The notes below the pieces were generated by a model. It had not been told where the DNA came from and made no database searches. It saw only the letters and a program-made list of their open reading frames with translations. Below, in pieces: positions 25,873 to 35,245 of a stretch of DNA of 64,000 nucleotides; positions within the stretch are counted from its first letter, which is position 1, and every line of letters begins with the position of its first letter. Origin of the DNA: Solitalea lacus (GTDB taxonomy: Bacteria > Bacteroidota > Bacteroidia > Sphingobacteriales > Sphingobacteriaceae). The position numbers and the translations under genes are program-made. Where the stretch lies: the NCBI RefSeq assembly GCF_022014595.1, contig NZ_CP091740.1, forward strand, positions 4,018,200 through 4,082,199. The letters are read 5' to 3'.

Positions 25873-26892
25873 ATGAACAAAAAAATTGCATTACTAGAAG
25901 ATGTAATTGTGGAGCGAGCCCTTAGCCATCTTGAGGATCTAGCTGGAATTAAAGGGATGTGGAAGCCTATGCGACAACCTCAGGATAAAGGTATCGATGG
26001 TGAAATTACTATGAATTTGGGTATGGATACACTCATATTCCATGCAGAAGTGAGGAGAGAGTTACGTGAATATCAACTTAGTCAAATTTTGAATCTGGCT
26101 AATCAATATGCTCCATTTATGCTGGTGGCTAACCATATCTTTCCGACAATTAAGGAACAACTAAGAAAGAATGGAATAGCTTATTTGGATGGCGGAGGAA
26201 ATCTGTTCTTACGTCATCATACCCATTTTGTGTGGCTTGAGGGTAATAAACCTCCCAAAGAAGAAAAGCCAACACCCAACCGAGCATTTACCAAAACTGG
26301 ACTTAAAGTAATATATGTGCTACTGACACAAGAGGATGCAATTCAATTGCCTTTCAGAGAAATCGCAGAAAGAGCAAATGTAGCCCTTGGTAATATTCCC
26401 TTGGTGCTAGCCGGATTAAAGGAGGCAGGGCATTTGCTTCAGATGGATAAGAAAAAGGTAATACTTCAGAATAAAAAGGAATTACTTGAGCGGTGGATAG
26501 CCGGCTATCGAGAAACTTTACGTCCAACTTTGCACTTAGGTAATTATCAGTTATTGGATAAAAAAGCGAACTGGCAAAATCTACACTTTGATGGGGCTGA
26601 ATGGGGAGGGGAGCCGGCTGCAAATTTATTGACTTCTTATCTTAATCCAGAAATACTGATCATATACACAAAAGAACAGAAGAATAAATTGATGAAGAGC
26701 TGGAAATTGATACCCCATTCAAAGGGTAATGTGCAGCTCTATCAGAAGTTTTGGAACGAAGAAAAAGCGAGCAATCTTCCAATAGCACCTCAATTAATCA
26801 TATATGCAGATCTCTTGCTTACCGATGATCCTAGATGCATAGAGGTTGCTGAAATAATCTACAATAAATACTTAAAGCAACTATTTGAATAA
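25873..26892 (+). CDS. abiEi: AbiEi-type antitoxin/repressor of a type IV toxin-antitoxin system
   Basis: AbiEi neutralises the nucleotidyltransferase toxin indirectly and represses its own promoter. This 339-residue protein has the long AbiEi-type layout found in Bacteroidota. The N-terminal domain has a restriction-nuclease-like look (KGIDGEITMNL, LIFHAEVRRELREYQLSQILNLANQYAPFMLVANHIFP). A winged helix follows (TKTGLKVIYVLLTQEDAIQLPFREIAERANVALGNIPLVLAGLKEAGHL, about 138-190). The C-terminal AbiEi_4-like domain (LLDKKANWQNLHFDGAEWGGEPAANLL) comes last. The toxin gene begins one base after its stop. Palindromes in the promoter support autoregulation. Confidence 0.85.
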   Translation: MNKKIALLEDVIVERALSHLEDLAGIKGMWKPMRQPQDKGIDGEITMNLGMDTLIFHAEVRRELREYQLSQILNLANQYAPFMLVANHIFPTIKEQLRKNGIAYLDGGGNLFLRHHTHFVWLEGNKPPKEEKPTPNRAFTKTGLKVIYVLLTQEDAIQLPFREIAERANVALGNIPLVLAGLKEAGHLLQMDKKKVILQNKKELLERWIAGYRETLRPTLHLGNYQLLDKKANWQNLHFDGAEWGGEPAANLLTSYLNPEILIIYTKEQKNKLMKSWKLIPHSKGNVQLYQKFWNEEKASNLPIAPQLIIYADLLLTDDPRCIEVAEIIYNKYLKQLFE

Positions 26893-26893
26893 T

Positions 26894-27730
26894 ATGCGAC
26901 ATAATGAACTGAAACATATATTTGATATTCTAGAAAAGGCATTTGAAAGCCTGGGAATAGACTATTATCTTATTGGTGCGTTGGCTAGGCAGGTATGGTA
27001 TGAAAAAGCTGATGTGAATTTCAGAACAACGAAAGATGTTGATTACGCTGCATTGATAGGAAGTCATGAAGAATATGATAGAGTGAAAGAATATCTTATC
27101 ACTAATGAAGGATTTACTGAACATCGAGGAAATGCTTTTGTATTAATTTCTCCAGATGGTATACAAGTGGATATCCTGCCTTTTGGGGAAATTGAAAATG
27201 GAGGTAGCGTAGATATAAGAGGTACAGGGATGACTAGTATTCGTGTAGATGGCATGAAGGAAGTTTACAAGGCCGGAACTGAAATAGTAGAGTTTGAAAC
27301 AGGAAATGTTTTTAAAGTCGCAACACTTCCGTCTATTGCCTTGTTAAAGTTCATTGCTTATGATGACCGTCCTGAACAAAGGCAAAAAGATGTATTGGAT
27401 ATCACTAACCTGCTGAAGCATTTTTTTAATTTAAATTCCGAGCTTATTTACAATGATCATAATGATCTGTTTGATGAAGAGAAGGATCGCAGTCTTGAGA
27501 ACATTTCGGCAATAGTGATTGGGAGAGAAATGAGAAAAATAGCAACAAGCAATGAAAGTTTGATAAAAAGATTGGAATCGATAATGAATAAGCATATTGA
27601 GTTGAATGAAAAAAGCCCTTTCATCAGATTAATGATCCAAGGTACAGGTAGTAATGTAGAAGAAATGACAGACCGGCTTAGGGATATCCAATGGGGATTT
27701 AATAATAAGTCCCAGGTGTTTGAAGATTAA
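26894..27730 (+). CDS. abiEii: AbiEii/AbiGii family nucleotidyltransferase toxin
   Basis: The 278-residue toxin belongs to the DNA polymerase beta-like nucleotidyltransferases (DUF1814). MenT and AbiEii relatives add nucleotides to tRNA or bind GTP and stop growth during phage infection. The active-site region reads YYLIGALARQVW...RTTKDVDYA, where the family has G-G/S and D-x-D; GA replaces the usual GG. IQVDILPFG carries the third carboxylate, and IALLKFIAYDDRPEQRQKDVLDI is the conserved later motif. ATG 26894 is chosen; an in-frame TTG at 26885 overlaps the antitoxin end. Gene pairing makes the assignment firm. Confidence 0.88.
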   Translation: MRHNELKHIFDILEKAFESLGIDYYLIGALARQVWYEKADVNFRTTKDVDYAALIGSHEEYDRVKEYLITNEGFTEHRGNAFVLISPDGIQVDILPFGEIENGGSVDIRGTGMTSIRVDGMKEVYKAGTEIVEFETGNVFKVATLPSIALLKFIAYDDRPEQRQKDVLDITNLLKHFFNLNSELIYNDHNDLFDEEKDRSLENISAIVIGREMRKIATSNESLIKRLESIMNKHIELNEKSPFIRLMIQGTGSNVEEMTDRLRDIQWGFNNKSQVFED

Positions 27731-27802
27731 AGTTTTTTGTATCTTGAAAAATAATTTCGAACGTGTATTAAGGACACCCTTATGCATCCACTATAACGCA
27801 GT

Positions 27803-27841
27803 AAAAAAGAAGGTATTCACCGTTTAAATGAATACCTTCTT
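27803..27841 (-). terminator. Terminator downstream of the M28 peptidase gene
   Basis: AAGAAGGTATTCA (27807-27819) pairs perfectly with TGAATACCTTCTT (27829-27841). The A-run at 27803-27808 becomes a T-run on the minus strand. It may also stop the AbiE transcript coming the other way. Confidence 0.8.
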
Positions 27842-27865
27842 AACAAGAATGAAATTATTCTATTA

Positions 27866-29443
27866 TTACCTGCTGGTTGGAAAATCGTTTTTCACATTAA
27901 CAACTGGTCGTTTCTCTCTATTGGCCAAATCCCAAGCCGTATTAAACACCAATTGAACCCTCTTTGCCATCAGCTCAAACCTGATTTTCTCAACATCATC
28001 ACCTGGTTGATGATAATCGGCATGCACCCCATTAAAGTAGAAAATTACAGGAACACCATGCTTCGCAAAGTTGTAATGATCTGAACGGTAGTAAAACCGA
28101 TTAGGATCTTTAGGATCATTGTATTTATAATCAAGTTTAAGGTTTACACTGTTTTTATTAGCGTCCTCACTGATTTTGTGTAAATCAGTGCTCAACTTAT
28201 CAGAACCAATCAAGTAGATATAATTAGTATCGGCTAAGTGGGCATCATCAATTCTTCCCACCATGTCGATGTTTAAATCCGTTATTGTGCTATTCATTGG
28301 AAAAACTGGATTTTCAGAATACCATTGAGATCCAAGCAATCCTTTTTCTTCACCGGTAAATGTTAAAAACAATATACTTCTGCGAGGCTTTTTTCCAGAT
28401 TTTTGAGCATCGGTAAATGCTTTAGCCATTGCAAGTACTGAGGTAGTACCCGAACCGTCATCATCTGCTCCATTATTAATTACCCCGTTCACAATTCCAA
28501 TATGATCGTAATGAGACGAAATCACCAATAACTCATCCTTTAAATCTGTTCCCGGCAGGTAACCCAATACATTCATTGCTTTTACCGGAGTTTCATTCAC
28601 TTTAAACTCAAGCTCAAAAGCCTGATTAACAGAGGATGATTGAGGCTTGCCTGTCGAGAGCATTTGACCTGTTAAATCAGCCAATGACTTTCCAGTTGAT
28701 TTTAGTAAAACATTGGCGAGCTCTTCAGAAACAAAAACCACAGGAATATCCTTACCCTCAGCCTTTTGAGGAAAATCGATACTTTTTGCTTTCAGCTGCC
28801 CTGAATACTTAGACATAGAACTTCTGAACTGCGGGTAAACAGTCAGAATTGCTTTGGGTTGCATTGCTTGTAGTTCACGAAGTTTCTTACGTGCAACAAG
28901 CGTATAATCGGAATAACCTTGCTCACCAGTAACCATGCTTTTGCCGTCCTGAGTCATCGGTTCTCCACTCAATATCAAAACCACTTTATCCTTAATGTCG
29001 ATACCCTCAAGATCATTCCATTTAGGAGAATTAATTCCATAACCGACAAACAAAAACTGACTTTCTTTAAGACTTAATGGATTAGTGGCCCCAGGACCAA
29101 TCATCAAAAAATCATCTCCAAAATGAAAGGCTTGATCGTTTACCGCGATTTTCGCTTCACCAATAGAGCGTTCAACTAATGGCACATTCTGAAAATATGA
29201 ACCATCAACAGGTGCTTGCAAGCCTAGCTTTTTAAAGTAAGCAGAAATATAGTCAGCGGCCATCAATGACCCCTTTTGACCTGTTTCGCGGCCTTCGTAA
29301 GCATCTGAAGCCAAGATTGACAAATGTTGCTTTAGCAAAGGTGCATTAATGTTATCAGCATATTTTTTAGCTCCTGATTGAGCAAAAGCTGCCCCAGAAA
29401 AAGCTAATAACATCGTTGCGCTTAATAAGAACTTTCTATTCAT
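27866..29443 (-). CDS. Secreted M28 family metallopeptidase (aminopeptidase type)
   Basis: This 525-residue zinc exopeptidase has a signal peptide (1-21, SGAAFAQ) and probably acts in the periplasm. A PA-type insert (about 130-240) carries GEPMTQDGKSM. The zinc site is readable: SHYDHIG (about 308-314), NGADDDGSG (metal-bridging aspartate), FLTFTGEEKGLLGSQWY (catalytic Glu-Glu), LNIDMVGR, and SDHYNFAKHGVPVIFYFNG. All expected ligands are present. It is a single gene followed by a good terminator. Confidence 0.95.
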   Translation of the reverse strand: MNRKFLLSATMLLAFSGAAFAQSGAKKYADNINAPLLKQHLSILASDAYEGRETGQKGSLMAADYISAYFKKLGLQAPVDGSYFQNVPLVERSIGEAKIAVNDQAFHFGDDFLMIGPGATNPLSLKESQFLFVGYGINSPKWNDLEGIDIKDKVVLILSGEPMTQDGKSMVTGEQGYSDYTLVARKKLRELQAMQPKAILTVYPQFRSSMSKYSGQLKAKSIDFPQKAEGKDIPVVFVSEELANVLLKSTGKSLADLTGQMLSTGKPQSSSVNQAFELEFKVNETPVKAMNVLGYLPGTDLKDELLVISSHYDHIGIVNGVINNGADDDGSGTTSVLAMAKAFTDAQKSGKKPRRSILFLTFTGEEKGLLGSQWYSENPVFPMNSTITDLNIDMVGRIDDAHLADTNYIYLIGSDKLSTDLHKISEDANKNSVNLKLDYKYNDPKDPNRFYYRSDHYNFAKHGVPVIFYFNGVHADYHQPGDDVEKIRFELMAKRVQLVFNTAWDLANREKRPVVNVKNDFPTSR

Positions 29444-29470
29444 TAGTTTAATTTGAATTCCTAAAGTAAT

Positions 29471-29508
29471 ATAAAAAAGCAGGATCGCACAAATTTGTAC
29501 GATCCTGC
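29471..29508 (-). terminator. Terminator of rpiB
   Basis: GCAGGATCG...CGATCCTGC with an inner ACAAATTTGT (29479-29508), followed on the minus strand by TTTTTTAT (29478-29471). Confidence 0.85.
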
Positions 29509-29541
29509 CCTGTAAACTTTTTATATCAATTCAATGAAATG

Positions 29542-29973
29542 CTATATGCAGTCAATTTTGTTCACACGATTTGCATGTCTGCCTCCTTCAAAAGGTGAAG
29601 AAATGAACTTCTTAGCAATTTCCTTCGCCTCATCCAAAGAAACAAAACGAGCCGGTATGCATACCACATTTGCATCATTGTGTCCTCTTGCCAATTCTGC
29701 TAATTCAGGATTCCAGCAAATAGCAGCTCTAATACCTGCATGTTTGTTAGCTGTAATAGCTACCCCATTGGCACTGCCACAAATTAAAATACCTAAATCA
29801 GCTTCTTTAGCCAAAACTGATTTAGCTAAAGGATGAACATAATCAGGGTAATCAACAGAATCGGTAGAATAAGGACCAAAATCTTTCGTTTCAACTCCCT
29901 GTGCTTCCAACACTTCAATTAAGGCTTTCTTGTATTCGAAACCAGCGTGATCGCCACCTAATGCAATTTTCAT
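29542..29973 (-). CDS. rpiB: Ribose 5-phosphate isomerase B
   Basis: It interconverts ribose 5-phosphate and ribulose 5-phosphate in the pentose phosphate pathway. The 143-residue sequence is near consensus for the family: MKIALGGDHAGFEYKKAL (phosphate loop), DYPDYVHPLAKSV, ILICGSANGVAITANKHAGIRAAICW (active-site cysteine and oxyanion region), GHNDANVVCIPARFVS. It follows tatC on the same strand after 93 bases and ends in its own terminator. Confidence 0.96.
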   Translation of the reverse strand: MKIALGGDHAGFEYKKALIEVLEAQGVETKDFGPYSTDSVDYPDYVHPLAKSVLAKEADLGILICGSANGVAITANKHAGIRAAICWNPELAELARGHNDANVVCIPARFVSLDEAKEIAKKFISSPFEGGRHANRVNKIDCI

Positions 29974-30066
29974 TTTCTTTTAATTATTAAAATCTTCCGC
30001 TTAAGCCTACGACTTCCAAGCGATACTTTGTTACTATACATTACAAACCCCATAAGGTTTGCTTAA

Positions 30067-30948
30067 TTAACTATTGTAAAATTCTGCTTCTTTTTTTGCT
30101 CTATTACGCGCTACAGAAGCCGACACTAAAATACTGATTTCAAACAAGATAAATAACGGAATAGCTACAATAGTTTGCGTCATCATATCCGGACTTGGCG
30201 TAATAAACGCTGAAATAAGTAAAATCAAAACAATGGCAAAACGTCTGTTACCACGCAATAATTTGGGCGTAACAATACCCACTTTAGAAAGAAAGTAGAT
30301 AATAATTGGTAATTCAAACGTAACACCGCATCCCAAAGAAAGTGTCCCCACCGTTGAAAGATATGAATCAAGAGATACCTGATTAATAATTTCGGCACTT
30401 ACAGTATAGGAGCCTAAAAAGTTTATTGTAAGCGGAACAATGATATAATAACCAAATAAGACACCTATTCCAAAGAGTAAGGATGCAAAAAAGATTAATC
30501 CATTGGCATATCTCCGTTCACTAGTTTGAAGAGCAGGCTTAATAAACCTCCATAATTCCCAAATAAAGTAGGGGAAGGCTAAAGCCAAACCTACTAAAAT
30601 GGAACTTGTAAGGTGAATAACAAATTGTCCGGACAATTCCGTATTCATAATCACGAAATTGATCTTTGATACACAGAAATCAGGTATATTGTATTTGGCC
30701 GCAATTTCGCACATCTTTCTATATGTCCAGAAATTTGGATTTTTAGGCCCTAAAATTATTTGATCAAAGATGATTTCTTTATAGCTAAAAGCCAATCCGG
30801 TAAAAACTGAGATAGCGATAATAGAACGAATCAAATGCCACCTTAATTCTTCCAAGTGGTCGAAAAATGACATCTCTGACTCAATGGTGTGTTTTTCTTT
30901 AAGAACGTATTTGGTTATCAGGTTATTTCTACGACTGTTATCGGACAT
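30067..30948 (-). CDS. tatC: Twin-arginine translocase subunit TatC
   Basis: TatC is the receptor that binds twin-arginine signal peptides and passes folded proteins across the inner membrane. The 293-residue product has six predicted membrane helices. The N-terminal motif EMSFFDHLEELRWHLIRSI carries the conserved glutamate for signal-peptide binding. A family-typical Bacteroidota insertion in the first periplasmic loop (about 50-90) contains two cysteines. FELPIIIYFLSKVGIVTP is the conserved later loop. No tatA is adjacent. rpiB follows. Confidence 0.94.
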   Translation of the reverse strand: MSDNSRRNNLITKYVLKEKHTIESEMSFFDHLEELRWHLIRSIIAISVFTGLAFSYKEIIFDQIILGPKNPNFWTYRKMCEIAAKYNIPDFCVSKINFVIMNTELSGQFVIHLTSSILVGLALAFPYFIWELWRFIKPALQTSERRYANGLIFFASLLFGIGVLFGYYIIVPLTINFLGSYTVSAEIINQVSLDSYLSTVGTLSLGCGVTFELPIIIYFLSKVGIVTPKLLRGNRRFAIVLILLISAFITPSPDMMTQTIVAIPLFILFEISILVSASVARNRAKKEAEFYNS

Positions 30949-30967
30949 CTGAAGTTAAAATGAGCTG

Positions 30968-30975
30968 CAAAAATA
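30968..30975 (-). promoter_or_regulatory. -7 box (TATTTTTG) of tatC
   Basis: Exact TAnnTTTG on the minus strand, 19 bases before the ATG at 30948. Confidence 0.5.
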
Positions 30976-31042
30976 GGGAAAACAATGAACTTTTAAAGCC
31001 ATAAGCGAACAAGCAATCCTAAAAACTATTATTCGCTAAAAC

Positions 31043-31079
31043 ACAGACAGCCGCATGAGTTCATCATACGGCTGTCTGT
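31043..31079 (-). terminator. Terminator at the end of the acc operon
   Basis: ACAGACAGCCG (31043-31053) pairs with CGGCTGTCTGT (31069-31079), extended by ATGA/TCAT. The minus-strand tail is only GTTTTAG, so termination may be moderate. Confidence 0.65.
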
Positions 31080-31109
31080 TATTTTCATTATTGATTTTTC
31101 TCAATATGA

Positions 31110-32450
31110 TTATTTATCCATCTCAAAGGTTTCCATAAACTTAGTGGTAAAGTTACCAGCTCTAAAGTTTGGATCCTGCATCAATTTTATATGGAATGGA
31201 ATTGTAGTTTTAATTCCTTCAATTACGAATTCGCTAAGAGCCCTTTCCATTGTAGAAATAGCTTCCTCACGTGTTTGCGCCACGGTGATTAGCTTGGCAA
31301 TCATTGAGTCGTAATTAGGTGGAATAACATAGCCTGAGTAAACGTGAGTATCAACACGCACTCCATGACCACCCGGAGAGTGGAAATTGGTAATCTTACC
31401 TGGAGACGGACGGAAACCGTTCAAAGGATCTTCCGCATTAATACGGCACTCGATAGCATGCATTGTTGGCAGATAAGAACGGCCAGAAATTGGCACACCA
31501 GCGGCTACTTTAATCTGCTCTTTAATCAAGTCGTAATTGATAACTTCTTCAGTTACCGGATGCTCTACCTGGATACGAGTGTTCATCTCCATGAAGTAGA
31601 AGTTACGGTGTTTATCAACCAAAAACTCAATTGTTCCTGCACCTTCGTAGTTTACAGCTGCTGCTCCTGAGATAGCTGCGTCACCCATTTTCTGACGTAG
31701 TTCATCAGTCATAAACGGAGAAGGAGACTCTTCTACCAACTTCTGGTGACGACGCTGAATTGAACAATCACGCTCAGAAAGGTGGCAAACTTTTCCATAC
31801 TGGTCACCTACAATCTGAATTTCGATGTGACGAGGATCTTCTACAAATTTCTCAAGATAGATACCATCGTTACCGAAAGCTGCACCGGCTTCCTGACGAG
31901 CTGAATCCCAAGCGTTCTCAAAGTCTTCGTCTTTCCAAACGATACGCATACCACGACCACCACCACCGGCAGTCGCTTTCAAAATTACCGGATAACCTAT
32001 TTGGTTTGCAACTTTAATCCCTTCACTAACATCGCTCAACAAGCCATCAGAACCAGGAATTGTAGGTACTCCTGCTTTTTTCATAGTTTCTTTCGCAGAT
32101 GATTTATCGCCCATGGCATTAATCATCTCCGGACTGGCTCCAATGAATTTAATCCCATTTTCACGGCAAATTCCTGAAAACTTAGCATTTTCAGACAAGA
32201 AGCCATAACCTGGGTGAATCGCATCGGCATTGGTGATCTCCGCCGCAGCAATAATATTAGGGATATTTAAGTATGAGTCTTTACTTGGAGCAGGACCAAT
32301 ACATACCGCTTCATCTGCAAAACGTACGTGCAAACTATCACGGTCAGCAGTTGAGTATACTGCAACTGTTTTTATGCCCATCTCTTTACACGTGCGAATA
32401 ATACGCAACGCAATCTCTCCACGATTGGCAATAAGTATTTTTTTAAACAT
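31110..32450 (-). CDS. accC: Acetyl-CoA carboxylase, biotin carboxylase subunit
   Basis: AccC carboxylates the biotin on AccB using ATP and bicarbonate, the first step of fatty acid synthesis. This 446-residue ATP-grasp enzyme is full length, with [23 protein letters not shown] at the N-terminus, the glycine-rich loop [31 protein letters not shown], and a biotin carboxylase C-terminal domain (ECRINAEDP). It lies 92 bases after accB in the same operon. It should not be confused with the related N-terminal domain of pyruvate carboxylase at 54304-57744. Confidence 0.96.
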   Translation of the reverse strand: MFKKILIANRGEIALRIIRTCKEMGIKTVAVYSTADRDSLHVRFADEAVCIGPAPSKDSYLNIPNIIAAAEITNADAIHPGYGFLSENAKFSGICRENGIKFIGASPEMINAMGDKSSAKETMKKAGVPTIPGSDGLLSDVSEGIKVANQIGYPVILKATAGGGGRGMRIVWKDEDFENAWDSARQEAGAAFGNDGIYLEKFVEDPRHIEIQIVGDQYGKVCHLSERDCSIQRRHQKLVEESPSPFMTDELRQKMGDAAISGAAAVNYEGAGTIEFLVDKHRNFYFMEMNTRIQVEHPVTEEVINYDLIKEQIKVAAGVPISGRSYLPTMHAIECRINAEDPLNGFRPSPGKITNFHSPGGHGVRVDTHVYSGYVIPPNYDSMIAKLITVAQTREEAISTMERALSEFVIEGIKTTIPFHIKLMQDPNFRAGNFTTKFMETFEMDK

Positions 32451-32458
32451 GTTTTACT

Positions 32459-32538
32459 AATTTGAAAATTTGAAAATGTGTGAGTTTGAGAATGTCCTCA
32501 TTTCAAAGAGTTGGGTTCCACTCTCTAATTTTCAAATT
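32459..32538. repeat. Palindromic element between accB and accC
   Basis: AATTTGAAAATT (32459-32470) is perfectly mirrored by AATTTTCAAATT (32527-32538), and the interior holds smaller inverted repeats (TGAG/CTCA, GAGT/ACTC). It fills the gap between two operon genes. Its composition recalls dispersed TTTGAAAA-type intergenic repeats seen in other Bacteroidota; whether it is repeated in this genome cannot be seen here. Confidence 0.6.
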
Positions 32539-32542
32539 GAAA

Positions 32543-33037
32543 TTACATTGGCTCAACCAAGAACAAAGGTTGATCGTACTCAACCGGACTTGCGTTTTCA
32601 ACCAAAACTTTAACAATACGACCTGAAATTTCAGACTCGATTTCGTTAAACAATTTCATAGCTTCAATGATACATAATACTTGTCCTGGACGAATTTCGT
32701 CACCTACATTTACAAAAGAAGGTTTTTCAGGGCTTGCCTGACGGTAGAAAGTACCAATCATAGGCGATTTGATAGTGATCAGGTTTTCTTCACTTGCAGC
32801 TGGAGCAACTGGTGCTACAGGAGCGGCAGCTGGAGCTGCTGCAGGAATTGCAGGAGCTGTTACATGCGGAATTGCCGCTACAGGGGCCGCAGCCGGAACT
32901 GCCTGAACAACCGCTTGTACAGTTTGTTGTGAAGTAGTTTTTATAGTAATTTTAAAATCTTTTCGTTCAATTGAAACTTCATTAACGCCTGACTTAGAGA
33001 CGAATTTAATAAGTTCCTGAATTTCCTTGATTTCCAT
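32543..33037 (-). CDS. accB: Acetyl-CoA carboxylase biotin carboxyl carrier protein
   Basis: The 164-residue carrier shuttles carboxybiotin between AccC and the carboxyltransferase. It has an N-terminal domain (1-40), an Ala/Pro-rich linker (about 45-85), and a biotinyl domain with the thumb and the EAMKLFNEIESE motif, whose lysine is biotinylated. It starts with MEIKEIQELIKFV. It lies between fabH and accC on the same strand, a common Bacteroidota arrangement. Confidence 0.96.
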   Translation of the reverse strand: MEIKEIQELIKFVSKSGVNEVSIERKDFKITIKTTSQQTVQAVVQAVPAAAPVAAIPHVTAPAIPAAAPAAAPVAPVAPAASEENLITIKSPMIGTFYRQASPEKPSFVNVGDEIRPGQVLCIIEAMKLFNEIESEISGRIVKVLVENASPVEYDQPLFLVEPM

Positions 33038-33153
33038 TAGTTTGCGTGTTTGTTTAAGTAGTTTTATTAAAGTTAGTTATTTTAATGTAAGTTCATGAGT
33101 AAGTTTTCAACACATTCAACTACACTATATCACATACTTTAGGTTAGATTTAA

Positions 33154-34137
33154 TTAATAGGCCCATTTTATATAAACAGCTCCCCAGGTAAAGCCTCCAC
33201 CAAATGCTGCTAAAATAAGATTGTCGCCTTTCTTCAGCTGGCTTTCCCATTCCCATAAACATAAAGGAATAGTTCCATTGGTAGTGTTACCATAGCGTTC
33301 AATGTTCACCATCACTTTTTCCGCAGGCACTCCACAGCGATCAGCTGTTGCGTCAATAATGCGTTTGTTAGCTTGGTGTGGTACCAACCATGCAATATCA
33401 TCGGCCGTAAGGTTATTACGCTCCATTACTTCAGCAGCTGTTTCGGCCATATTGGTAACCGCAAATTTGAATACGGTTTTACCTTCCTGATAAACAAAGT
33501 GTTCACGATTTTCAACTGTTTCACGAGATGCAGGTTTAGCAGAACCTCCGGCTTTCATCAGTAAATACTGACGACCAGCGCCATCGCTTCTTAAAATCGC
33601 ATCCTGGAAGCCTAAGCCTTCTTCATTTGGCTCTAGCAAAACAGCTCCTCCACCATCTCCAAAAATGATACAGGTAGCACGGTCCTGGTAATCAATAATC
33701 GATGACATTTTGTCGATACCAATTATCACTACTTTTTTGTACATACCCGTTTGGATAAACTGAGCTCCGGTAGTTAAACCATAAATAAAGCCCGAGCAAG
33801 CAGCGCTGAGGTCATATCCCCAGGCATTCTTGGCACCTATTTTATCACAAATAACATTGGCAGTGGCTGGAAAAACATAATCAGGGGTCGCAGTGGTACA
33901 AATCACCAGGTCAATTTCCTCAGGAGTAATACCGCGTTTAGCAAGTAATCCTTCCATGATTTTAACGCCCATGTCTGATGTTGCGCCCTCTTTTTGAATT
34001 CTTCGTTCTTTGATACCTGTGCGTGAAAGGATCCACTCATCATTAGTATCAACCATTTTTTCAAGGTCTTGGTTAGTCAGCTTGTCTTCTGGAGCATAAC
34101 CAAAAACCGAAGTTATTGCAGCACTAATTTTTGACAT
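33154..34137 (-). CDS. fabH: 3-oxoacyl-ACP synthase III FabH
   Basis: FabH condenses acetyl-CoA (or a branched starter) with malonyl-ACP to start fatty acid synthesis. The Cys-His-Asn triad is readable in the 327-residue protein: [13 protein letters not shown] (about 105-117), [12 protein letters not shown] (about 244-255), and [13 protein letters not shown] (about 273-285). [17 protein letters not shown] and [13 protein letters not shown] complete the signature. It sits 116 bases before accB, and 149 bases after plsX with a possible terminator between. Confidence 0.97.
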   Translation of the reverse strand: MSKISAAITSVFGYAPEDKLTNQDLEKMVDTNDEWILSRTGIKERRIQKEGATSDMGVKIMEGLLAKRGITPEEIDLVICTTATPDYVFPATANVICDKIGAKNAWGYDLSAACSGFIYGLTTGAQFIQTGMYKKVVIIGIDKMSSIIDYQDRATCIIFGDGGGAVLLEPNEEGLGFQDAILRSDGAGRQYLLMKAGGSAKPASRETVENREHFVYQEGKTVFKFAVTNMAETAAEVMERNNLTADDIAWLVPHQANKRIIDATADRCGVPAEKVMVNIERYGNTTNGTIPLCLWEWESQLKKGDNLILAAFGGGFTWGAVYIKWAY

Positions 34138-34225
34138 ACGTTTGGAAAATAATTATCGCAATTCTTTAGAAGAGCGCGGCAATAATAGGAAATTATTATG
34201 AAAATACGAGATTTTCAAGAAAAGA

Positions 34226-34273
34226 GAAACCCAACAGCCTGATTAATTGCGGGAAATCAAGTTGTTGGGTTTC
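34226..34273 (-). terminator. Possible intra-operon terminator between plsX and fabH
   Basis: GAAACCCAACA (34226-34236) pairs perfectly with TGTTGGGTTTC (34263-34273) across a 26-base loop. On the minus strand TCTTTTCTTG follows. The long loop and imperfect T-tract suggest partial termination or mRNA processing. Confidence 0.5.
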
Positions 34274-34286
34274 AGTAAATAATTTC

Positions 34287-35225
34287 TTATTTAAATGCTT
34301 GTTTGATCTTATCAATAAGACCTGAAGTTATCAGATCGCGTGAAAGCAGCAACATATGCTTAATTGCTTTCGGGCTCGATATTCCATGTCCTATTACTAC
34401 AGGAGCATTAACTCCTAAAATTGGACTTCCTCCATACTGCTCATAGTTAAAGCGGTCAAAGAATTCATCTTTCATACCCTTTTTACGGGTAAGAACATAA
34501 AACGATTCTGCCAGTTTCAACACAATATTACCAGTGAAGCCATCACAAACAATAACATCGGCCTTGTCATTGAACAAATCTCGTCCTTCAACATTTCCAA
34601 TGAAATTGAATAGTTCGGTATCCTTCATTAAAGGATAGGTAGCTAAACTTAGTAAGTTACCTTTTTCCTCTTCTTCACCGATATTTAACAAGCCAATTTT
34701 CGGATTGTCCACTTCGTAGATATTCTCGGCCAATAATTTACCAAGAACACCAAATTGGAGCAATACATCAGGTTTACAGTCGGCATTTGCACCTACATCC
34801 AGTATCACACCTACACCGCCATGTAACTTAGGTACAATGGTTGGCATACAAGGGCGGATTACTCCAGGAATTGCTTTTACCGAGAACATAGCACCTACCA
34901 GCATTGCACCGGTATTACCTGCACTCGAAAAAGTATCTATCTTTCCTTCTTTAAGCAATCCGAAACCTACGGTAATACTCGAGTTAGGCTTTTTAACGAT
35001 GGCCTTGGTGGGGTGTTCCCCCATACCAATTACATCATCGGTGTGAACTAATTCAAAATTTTTCACATCGAAGCCCACTTCGGCACAGATTTCTTTCACC
35101 TGATTGCTGTCGCCAATTAAAACCAGATGTTGGTCGGCAGGCAGCGTTTTAAAGGTTTCAATAGCACCTAAAACAGCAGCTTTAGGAGCAAAATCTCCAC
35201 CCATCACATCTAAACCAATACGCAT
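34287..35225 (-). CDS. plsX: Phosphate acyltransferase PlsX
   Basis: PlsX makes acyl-phosphate from acyl-ACP, feeding PlsY in phospholipid synthesis. This 312-residue product starts MRIGLDVMGGDFAPKAAVLGA and has the conserved SSAGNTGAMLVGAMF, IVPKLHGGVGVILDVGANADCKP, GNVEGRDLF...DGFTGNIVLKLAE and the C-terminal GVNAPVVIGHGISSPKAIKHML. It is placed 20 bases after rpmF in the DUF177-rpmF-plsX-fabH order, as in many bacteria. Confidence 0.97.
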   Translation of the reverse strand: MRIGLDVMGGDFAPKAAVLGAIETFKTLPADQHLVLIGDSNQVKEICAEVGFDVKNFELVHTDDVIGMGEHPTKAIVKKPNSSITVGFGLLKEGKIDTFSSAGNTGAMLVGAMFSVKAIPGVIRPCMPTIVPKLHGGVGVILDVGANADCKPDVLLQFGVLGKLLAENIYEVDNPKIGLLNIGEEEEKGNLLSLATYPLMKDTELFNFIGNVEGRDLFNDKADVIVCDGFTGNIVLKLAESFYVLTRKKGMKDEFFDRFNYEQYGGSPILGVNAPVVIGHGISSPKAIKHMLLLSRDLITSGLIDKIKQAFK

Positions 35226-35245
35226 GGTAAGATAGTGTTAGAGTA

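Noticed and set aside
25873-27730. Reading the AbiE pair as a previously undescribed defence system
   Set aside because: Both proteins carry recognisable AbiEi/AbiEii family motifs; only details (GA motif, extended antitoxin) are unusual.
31110-32450. accC as a possible pyruvate or propionyl-CoA carboxylase subunit
   Set aside because: Its operon with accB and fabH fits acetyl-CoA carboxylase, and pyruvate carboxylase is encoded separately at 54304-57744.
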